A stretch of DNA of 11,840 bases from UBA9676 sp036522155 (GTDB lineage Bacteria; Actinomycetota; Actinomycetes; Streptosporangiales; Streptosporangiaceae), in the NCBI GenBank assembly GCA_036522155.1, contig DATDGI010000181.1, positions 1-11,840 on the forward strand. The letters are read 5' to 3'. Both the position numbers and the translations under genes were made by a program. Positions 7,277 to 11,840 of this stretch are shown here, piece after piece (position 1 is the first letter of the stretch; each line of letters begins with the position of its first letter). The notes under the pieces are model-generated. The model did no database searches. It was not told where the DNA came from and saw only the letters and a program-made list of their open reading frames with translations.

Positions 7277-7296
7277 ATTGCCGGGCACTGGCAATG
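7276..7296. promoter_or_regulatory. Dyad TTGCC-N7-GGCAA, copy 2, candidate operator
   Basis: CATTGCC (7276-7282) and GGCAATG (7290-7296) form a perfect 7-bp inverted repeat with a 7-base spacer. The core is identical to the dyad at 5900-5916, while the spacer differs (GGGCACT against GCACCCC), which suggests the arms are what is selected. It lies 135 bases before the PGPGW gene start. The rest of 7297-7414 shows no gene that I can support. Confidence 0.5.
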
Positions 7297-7429
7297 CCGG
7301 CGCGGCGAAGACGGCGCGGTCCTGCCCCTGTCTGGCCCGGCGGTACGGAACAGGATGAGGGAACAGCATCACCGTGATGCCTGCTGGCCGAACCTCCCGC
7401 GCCAGCATCCTGGCGGAAAGGAGCCCTGG

Positions 7430-7993
7430 ATGACCGCGACGCCTTCCTCTTCCGCTGCGTTCGGCGCGGCCGTGCGGCTCGCTCCGCCGCTGGGGTCCGG
7501 CATGACCGCCCTGCTCTGGCGGTGGGCCCGCCGCGGTGGGATCACCGTGGCTGGCATCGGCCTGCTGGCCGGTGGGGCGGTCATGCTCGTGCTTCCCGGG
7601 CCTGGCCTGCTGACCATGGCGGCGGGCCTGGCGGTGCTCGCGACCGAGTACGCCTGGGCCGCCCGGCTGCTGGCGGCCGCCCGGCGGCATGCGACCGCCG
7701 CCGGGAGGCGCGCGGCCGCTGCCGGGAAGCGCGGGGCCGCTGCCGGGCAGCGCGTGGCCCGGCTGGGGAGTCAGGTGTCCAGGGTGAGGGTGAACGTCGG
7801 CCGGGGCGTGGTGTCCGGGAGCCGGTGCTCGTCGGCGAGCCGCCGGATCGCGGTGCCGGTGGCAAAGAACTCGGTGGCGTGCTCGCCCCAGACGTGGTTG
7901 GACACCGCGACGTTCACACCGACGATGCCCGACGCGCTGGCGGCGCCCGCCTCGGCCTGCATCCGCGACAGCGCGAGTTCCCGCGCCTCGTAG
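7430..7993 (+). CDS. PGPGW-family transmembrane protein with an abnormal C-terminal extension
   Basis: Small membrane protein of the PGPGW family (function unknown). Translation starts at ATG 7430 after a strong GGAAAGGAG at 7415-7423 with a 6-base gap. Two hydrophobic helices lie at about residues 37-56 and 60-75, joined by the family's VLPGPGLL motif and followed by LATEYAWAARLL. A basic, Ala-rich segment then contains three 7-residue repeats (88-108). The family part is finished by about residue 113. No in-frame stop appears until 7993, so the last ~75 residues are read across the 3' part of the minus-strand YbjQ-type gene (223-base overlap) and look like antisense of that gene. The natural stop has probably been lost at a rearrangement, or the frame is shifted. 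The start is firm; the end is doubtful. Confidence 0.72.
   Translation: MTATPSSSAAFGAAVRLAPPLGSGMTALLWRWARRGGITVAGIGLLAGGAVMLVLPGPGLLTMAAGLAVLATEYAWAARLLAAARRHATAAGRRAAAAGKRGAAAGQRVARLGSQVSRVRVNVGRGVVSGSRCSSASRRIAVPVAKNSVACSPQTWLDTATFTPTMPDALAAPASACIRDSASSRAS
7691..7753 (+). repeat. 21-base in-frame tandem repeat, three copies
   Basis: Units at 7691-7711, 7712-7732 and 7733-7753 share the pattern GCGGCCGCTGCCGGGAAGCGC with one to a few changes each, and each encodes a variant of A-A-A-A-G-(R/K/Q)-R in the PGPGW protein. The array adds positive charge after the second membrane helix. It ends 17 bases before the stop of the opposite gene, close to the suspected junction. Confidence 0.8.
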
Positions 7994-8619
7994 ACACCCT
8001 GGGTGAACACGAGCATCTCCTGGTTCGTCCCGGCCTGCCGGAGCGTCTGCATCATCGACTGGTGCGCGATGTGGTACACGCAGGTCCCCAGCACGAACGC
8101 GACCGGCACCGCGCCGGCCGCGAGCAGCCGGAAGAAGTCCTGCGCCGACAGGTCGGAGGTGAACGCCCGGCCGTCCGGGGCCTTGTGCGCGCCGGTGCCG
8201 GCCATGGCCTTCACCGCCGTGCCGGTGGCCACGAACTCCAGCACCTCCTGGCCCCAGGCGTACATCTGCAGCCGGAGCTGGACCCCGACGATGCCGTCGG
8301 CGCCGAGATGGTCGGCCTCGGCGCGCATCCGGGCCATGGCCAGTTCCCGTGCGTTGTACATCGCCTGGGTGAGTACCTGCAGCTCCATGTTCTGCCCCCA
8401 GCGGCCAACCTGGAGCCCGACGTGGTAGATCGACGATCCCACCACGAAGCCGAGCGGCTCGAAACCGGCCTCGCCGAGCAGGGCGTACTCGGACACCGAC
8501 AGGTCGGAGGTGAACACCCCGCCGGGCGCGGCGCCCGCGGTGTGGGCCAGCCGTGTGTCGGCTGCCTGCGGCTCCCAGTTGGCGGCCGCGGGGTCGGGAC
8601 CGCTGGAGAAAAGTGGCAT
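7771..8619 (-). CDS. Protein with two tandem YbjQ (UPF0145, heavy-metal-binding) domains
   Basis: A 282-residue soluble protein built of two related domains, residues about 36-138 and 153-260. Each begins with FTSDLS, continues with a strand ending in G(S/T)xxYH, then a long helix Y(N/E)ARELAxxRMxAEA, then GIVGV, and ends with EFxATGTA. Single YbjQ domains are about 100 residues and assemble into rings; the biochemical role is unsettled and the 'heavy-metal-binding' name is not well proven. No signal peptide or membrane helix is seen. ATG 8619 follows GGGAGG with a 4-base gap. It is the only minus-strand gene in this part, and both neighbours look damaged at its edges (PGPGW without its stop, SRPBCC without its N-terminus), so it may have arrived by insertion. 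The long plus-strand reading frame opposite it is a shadow. Confidence 0.87.
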   Translation of the reverse strand: MPLFSSGPDPAAANWEPQAADTRLAHTAGAAPGGVFTSDLSVSEYALLGEAGFEPLGFVVGSSIYHVGLQVGRWGQNMELQVLTQAMYNARELAMARMRAEADHLGADGIVGVQLRLQMYAWGQEVLEFVATGTAVKAMAGTGAHKAPDGRAFTSDLSAQDFFRLLAAGAVPVAFVLGTCVYHIAHQSMMQTLRQAGTNQEMLVFTQGVYEARELALSRMQAEAGAASASGIVGVNVAVSNHVWGEHATEFFATGTAIRRLADEHRLPDTTPRPTFTLTLDT

Positions 8620-8750
8620 GGATCCTCCCGTAAGCGGCCCGCGGGAAGCGGGCCCGCGGAGGCTCAGCGTAGCGGCCGGGACGCCACCGTGCCCGCACCG
8701 GGCTGCCGCTGGTCGGGGGTGTTCGGCGCCACCGTGGTCACGGCCGAGCG

Positions 8751-8993
8751 GACGGCCAGGAACTTGAGTGGGTGTGCATCGGCGGGCATCCGCCGTGGCA
8801 GGACAACCGGTTCCGGTTCCAGCTCGGCGACGGCTGCGACGGCCGCACCCGGCTGCGGTTCTGGCAGGAGTACGCGGTCGAGCTGCCCGACGACGCCTAC
8901 GGCACCTACAACTTCAACTGGGGGTACTACCTTGAGAGCCTGCGGCGGCTGTGCGTGACCGGGACCGGCCAGCCGTTCCCGGCGGGCCAGTGA
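8751..8993 (+). pseudogene. C-terminal remnant of an SRPBCC-family protein
   Basis: From about 8751 the frame reads DGQELEWVCIGGHPPWQDN and continues to RFWQEYAVELPDDAYGTYNF and NWGYYLESLRRLC, ending at TGA 8991-8993. I recognise this as the C-terminal half of an SRPBCC (START-like, hydrophobic-ligand fold) protein, including the last long helix. About half the usual ~150 residues are missing. Upstream the same frame has no domain-like sequence and meets TAG at 8670, and the start of the YbjQ gene follows. A GTG at 8772 could in principle start a 73-residue product, but it would begin inside a conserved strand. The best reading is a gene truncated at its 5' end. Family assignment is from memory of similar sequences. 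Confidence 0.6.
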
Positions 8994-9104
8994 CGCGGGC
9001 GGAAGGGGGCGCAGCCATCTGGCAGACCAGGCGGCCCGGGGTCTACCCGGCGCACCTGCGCTGATCATCGCCGGCCAGCGGCCGCGCGGGCGGGAGCCGG
9101 CCGC

Positions 9105-9893
9105 ATGATCTGTGTGCTCGGCGACGCGCACCTCGACGTCGTGGTCTCGCTCGCGGGCCCGGTTGCGCCGGACACCGACACGCCCGCCGCCACCTCGGTC
9201 GGCGCGGGCGGCCAGGCCGCCAACGTCGCCGCCTGGGTGGTGGCGCTGGGCGGCCGGGCCCGGCTGGTCGCGGCCCGGAGCGCCGACCTGGCCGGCCGGC
9301 TGGTGTCGGCCGACCTCACCGGCCGGGGCGTGGACGTGGTGGGCCCGGTGCTCGATGGCCGGACCGGCGTGGTCGTCTCGCTGTCCGACGGTGGGCGGTC
9401 GCGGTCCATGCTGACCGACCGCGGCGTGGGTCCGCGGCTCAGCGCCGAGGCCCTCCGGCCGGAATGGTTCGCCGGCTGCACCTGGCTGCACTTGCCCGCC
9501 TACAGCCTGGTGCGGCAGCCGGTCCAGGGCGCGGCGCTGGCCGCCGCCCGGTACCTGCCGCGGGTCAGCGTGGATCTGTCCTCCACATCGGTGCTGCGAG
9601 ACTATGGCGTGGCCGCCTTCCGTGAGCTGCTCGGCGCGCTGCGGCCAGAGGTGGTGTTCGGCACGGAAGAGGAGACAGACCTGGCCGGCCAGGTGCCCGG
9701 CGCCGCCATGGTGGTGAAGCTGGGGGAGCGGGGCGTGACCGTGGACGGCGTCCTGCATCCCGCGGCCCCGGCCGCCGCGGTGGACGCGACCGGCGCCGGT
9801 GACGCCTTCGCGGCCGGCTACCTGGCCGGCGGGATCAGCCTGGGCCTGGCCGCCGCGGCCCGCGCGGTCAGCCAGATGGGAGCGATGCCATGA
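9105..9893 (+). CDS. psuK: PfkB-family kinase, probably pseudouridine kinase
   Basis: A cytoplasmic ribokinase-like enzyme that, by context, would phosphorylate pseudouridine to pseudouridine 5'-phosphate with ATP. PfkB signatures seen: GAGGQAANVA (residues 33-42) and DATGAGDAFAAGYL (227-240), with Asp233 as the expected catalytic base. VVFGTEEET (183-191) fits the family's acidic-residue stretch. At 262 residues it is shorter than the E. coli enzyme (about 313), but both ends of the fold appear present. ATG 9105 follows GGGAG (9092-9096). Its TGA overlaps the psuG ATG as ATGA, so the two are coupled. Sequence alone would allow another nucleoside or sugar substrate; the link to pseudouridine rests on psuG. 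I saw nothing supportable between 9065 and 9091. Confidence 0.85.
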   Translation: MICVLGDAHLDVVVSLAGPVAPDTDTPAATSVGAGGQAANVAAWVVALGGRARLVAARSADLAGRLVSADLTGRGVDVVGPVLDGRTGVVVSLSDGGRSRSMLTDRGVGPRLSAEALRPEWFAGCTWLHLPAYSLVRQPVQGAALAAARYLPRVSVDLSSTSVLRDYGVAAFRELLGALRPEVVFGTEEETDLAGQVPGAAMVVKLGERGVTVDGVLHPAAPAAAVDATGAGDAFAAGYLAGGISLGLAAAARAVSQMGAMP

Positions 9894-10798
9894 CCGTCCG
9901 CCCGGTGGTCGCCGAGGAGGCAGCCGCGGCGCTCGCGGCCGGCGGCCCGGTGGTGGCACTGGAGACCACCCTGGTCGCGCACGGTTTCCCGGGCGGGCAG
10001 GGGCTGGCGGTCGCGCTGGCCGCGGAGGAACGGGTGCGCGCCGCCGGGGCCGTGCCCGCCACCGTGGGCGTGGTGGACGGCCAGGTCAAGGCCGGCCTGA
10101 CCGCGGCGGAGCTCGAGCGGTTCGCCTCGGCCGGCGAATCCGCGCGCAAGGTAGCGGCCCGCGATCTGGCCGCCTGTGCGGTGCAGGGGGCACTCGGCGC
10201 CACCACCGTGGGCGGCACCCTGGCCGTGTGCCGGGCCACCGGCATCGCCTTCATGGGCACCGGCGGCACCGGCGGCGTGCACCGTGGCTTCGCCGGCAGC
10301 CTCGACATCTCCAGCGACCTGCCGCAACTCGCCCGCACCCCGGCGATGGTGGTCTCGTCCGGCGCCAAGTCCATCCTGGACGTCCCGGCCACGGCCGAAT
10401 TCCTGGAAACCCTCGGGGTCCCGGTGCTCGGCTGGCGGACGGAGACGCTGCCGCTGTTCTACAGCGCCGGGGGCGGCCCGCCGGTGTCCGCGGTCGTCAC
10501 CAGCCCGGCCGAGGCGGCCCGGATCGCCGGACTGCATTGGCTGCTCAACGGCGGTGCCGGGCTGCTGCTCGCCCGCCCGCCCGAGCCGGGCCTGGATATC
10601 GAGCCGATCATCGCGGAAGCGGTCAGCCGGGTCCGGCGCCAGGGGGTGACCGGGCAGTCGGTGACGCCAGCCGTTTTGTCCATCGTTCATGAACTGAGCG
10701 GAGGGCGCAGTATTGAGGTCAACCGCTTGCTAATCGCCGACAACGCCGCCCTGGCCGCGGAGGTGGCAGTGGCGTACGCCCGGGAGGTGCGGTCATGA
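9890..10798 (+). CDS. psuG: Pseudouridine-5'-phosphate glycosidase
   Basis: Breaks the C-C glycosidic bond of pseudouridine 5'-phosphate to give uracil and ribose 5-phosphate. The 302 residues are near the family length. Conserved blocks seen: VVALETTLVAHGFP (residues 21-34), RKVAARDL (86-93), TVGGT (106-110), TGGTGGVHRG (124-133), DISSDL (139-144), and SSGAKSILD (156-164), whose Lys160 matches the catalytic lysine that forms the sugar adduct in E. coli PsuG. GVTGQSVTP and ELSGGRSIEVN near the end are also typical. One deviation: the ANPIPE segment of E. coli is ARPPEP here, so the Asn expected there is missing. Overlaps of ATGA with the kinase gene before it and the oxidoreductase gene after it show one operon. 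Confidence 0.95.
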   Translation: MTVRPVVAEEAAAALAAGGPVVALETTLVAHGFPGGQGLAVALAAEERVRAAGAVPATVGVVDGQVKAGLTAAELERFASAGESARKVAARDLAACAVQGALGATTVGGTLAVCRATGIAFMGTGGTGGVHRGFAGSLDISSDLPQLARTPAMVVSSGAKSILDVPATAEFLETLGVPVLGWRTETLPLFYSAGGGPPVSAVVTSPAEAARIAGLHWLLNGGAGLLLARPPEPGLDIEPIIAEAVSRVRRQGVTGQSVTPAVLSIVHELSGGRSIEVNRLLIADNAALAAEVAVAYAREVRS

Positions 10799-11703
10799 GG
10801 ATCGGCGTGGCACTGCGGGAGCCGTCCGGGCCCGATCCGATGGGGCGGCTGCGCGAGCAGGTGGCGGCCGCGGCCGGGGACGGGTTCGCCTCGGCCTGGC
10901 TGAGCAACATCTTCGGCGTGGACGCGCTCACCGCGCTGGCGGTGGCCGGGCACGGCGTGGACGGCATCGAGCTGGGCACGGCGGTGGTGCCGACCTACCC
11001 GCGCCACCCGGCGGCGCTGGCGCAGCAGGCCCTGACCGCGTCCGCCGCGCTGGACGGCCGGCTGGTGCTGGGCATCGGGACGTCGCACAAGGTCGTGATC
11101 GAGGACATGTACGGCTACGACTACAGCCAGCCGATCCGGCATATGCGGGAGTACCTGGCCGTGCTGCTGCCGCTGCTCGACCGACAGCCGGCGGACGTCA
11201 CCGGCACGACGGTGAGCGCGCACATCGGGCTGAGCACGGGGGGCCAGGGCCGGGTGCCGGTGCTGCTGGCCGCGCTCGGCCCCCAGATGCTGCGGCTGGC
11301 CGGCGAGCAGGCGGAGGGCACCATCTTGTGGATGACCGGGCCCGCCACCGTGCGCGACCACATCGTGCCGGCGATCACCGCCGCGGCCAGCGCCGCCGGG
11401 CGGCCGGCCCCGCGGGTGGTCTGCCTCCTGCCGGTGTGCGTGACCGATGATCCGGGCGCCGCGCGGGAGCGGGCGGCCCGGGTGTTCCAGGGCTACGGGA
11501 CGTTGCCGTCCTACCGGGCGATGCTCGACCGCGAGGGCGTGGACGGGCCCGGTGACCTGGCCATCGTCGGCGACGAGGAGACCGTCGGCGGCCAGATCCG
11601 GGCGCTGGCCGGCGCGGGCGTGACCGACTTCGTGGCCGGGGAGTACGCGCGCGGCGAGGACGCCGTCCGCACCCGGGCCCTGCTGCGCTCGCTGCTGCCC
11701 TGA
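10795..11703 (+). CDS. LLM-class flavin/F420-dependent oxidoreductase
   Basis: A 302-residue luciferase-like (TIM-barrel) oxidoreductase. It closely resembles the actinobacterial group annotated as probable F420-dependent oxidoreductases (MSMEG_4879 type): GIELGTAVVPTYPRHPAALA (about residues 57-76), GRLVLGIGTSHKVV, RHMREYLAVLLPLL, VLLAALGPQMLRLAGEQAEG, WMTGPATV, PVCVTDDP and YRAMLDREGVDGP. These regions form the cofactor pocket in the family; the substrate is unknown. ATG 10795 lies in the ATGA overlap with psuG and follows GGGAGG. Operon membership suggests it handles a product or relative of pseudouridine or uracil. The uracil-opening enzyme RutA is also LLM class, but it is longer and FMN-dependent and the sequences look clearly different. 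Confidence 0.88.
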   Translation: MRIGVALREPSGPDPMGRLREQVAAAAGDGFASAWLSNIFGVDALTALAVAGHGVDGIELGTAVVPTYPRHPAALAQQALTASAALDGRLVLGIGTSHKVVIEDMYGYDYSQPIRHMREYLAVLLPLLDRQPADVTGTTVSAHIGLSTGGQGRVPVLLAALGPQMLRLAGEQAEGTILWMTGPATVRDHIVPAITAAASAAGRPAPRVVCLLPVCVTDDPGAARERAARVFQGYGTLPSYRAMLDREGVDGPGDLAIVGDEETVGGQIRALAGAGVTDFVAGEYARGEDAVRTRALLRSLLP

Positions 11704-11740
11704 CCGCCGTCCCCGCCCGCTCCGCCCCCGCTCCGGCCCG

Positions 11741-11763
11741 CTGACCTGGACCGTGCCGGTCAG
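11741..11763 (+). other. Inverted repeat after the pseudouridine operon
   Basis: CTGACC (11741-11746) and GGTCAG (11758-11763) form a 6-bp stem with an 11-base loop. It sits 38 bases after the last stop and about 70 bases before the next start, so it could be a weak terminator or an operator for the following gene. There is no T-tract. The upstream part (11704-11740) is a C-rich run. Confidence 0.3.
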
Positions 11764-11831
11764 TTGCCCCGTCACCGCTGCCCGGCCCGACCGCTGGGTA
11801 CACCCACCGGGGAGAAGACGGAGGTGCTGCC

Positions 11832-11840
11832 ATGCCGTTT
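11832..11840 (+). CDS. Start of a further gene, cut by the window edge
   Basis: An ATG at 11832 follows a canonical GGAGG (11820-11824) with a 7-base gap. Only three codons (Met-Pro-Phe) are inside the window, so the product cannot be named. It is on the same strand as the pseudouridine operon and 128 bases after it; whether it is co-transcribed is open. Confidence 0.6.

Noticed and set aside
7522..8958. Long plus-strand open frame of 478 codons opposite the YbjQ gene
   Set aside because: It is rich in Arg, Gly and His without domain logic, while the minus strand encodes two clear YbjQ domains with a ribosome site. High GC removes stops from the shadow frames.
8990..9064. 24-residue frame starting at a GTGA overlap with the SRPBCC remnant's stop
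   Set aside because: It has coding-like third positions but is too short, has no recognisable content, and follows a pseudogene.
10795..11703. Naming the oxidoreductase RutA
   Set aside because: The class is shared, but length and sequence blocks match the F420-associated actinobacterial group instead.

Overview
The window comes from a very GC-rich genome whose codons mostly end in G or C, with frequent GTG starts, purine-rich Shine-Dalgarno sites and 4-base ATGA/GTGA overlaps. Together with a PucR/CdaR-type regulator, a DHA2-type exporter, a PGPGW membrane protein and a luciferase-like oxidoreductase of an F420-associated family, this points to a filamentous-type actinomycete. I cannot name the genus. 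No rRNA, tRNA, CRISPR array or transposase is visible.

Layout. (1) Bases 2-4495: trpS (tryptophanyl-tRNA synthetase, minus strand) is divergent from a 14-helix MFS exporter gene, which is followed on the plus strand by proS (prolyl-tRNA synthetase with its editing domain). (2) Bases 4437-5791, minus strand: a small unrecognised gene is coupled by a GTGA overlap to a TerC/Alx family membrane transporter gene. The transporter gene overlaps the end of proS tail to tail by 59 bases. (3) Bases 5792-7296: a divergent control region with three inverted repeats, then a PucR-family regulator, then 27-base tandem repeats. A perfect dyad TTGCC-N7-GGCAA occurs once upstream and once downstream of the regulator, which makes it a candidate operator. 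(4) Bases 7430-8993: a PGPGW membrane protein gene that runs into the opposite strand of its neighbour, a minus-strand gene with two YbjQ (UPF0145) domains, and the C-terminal remnant of an SRPBCC-family gene. This looks like a rearranged stretch. (5) Bases 9105-11703: a tight plus-strand operon with ATGA overlaps, namely a PfkB-type (pseudouridine) kinase, psuG (pseudouridine-5'-phosphate glycosidase) and an LLM-class flavin/F420 oxidoreductase. A new gene starts at 11832 and leaves the window.

How the parts work together. The kinase and PsuG would convert pseudouridine to pseudouridine 5'-phosphate and then to uracil plus ribose 5-phosphate. The third enzyme is an unexplained partner. The two aminoacyl-tRNA synthetases serve translation; the exporter between them has no evident substrate. 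TerC and the YbjQ protein both belong to families linked to metals, but nothing shows that they act together.

Most original observations: the duplicated TTGCC-N7-GGCAA dyad around the regulator, the small gene coupled to terC, the YbjQ gene lying between two damaged neighbours, and the oxidoreductase locked into a pseudouridine-degradation operon. I did not find an unmistakably new defence or biosynthetic system.
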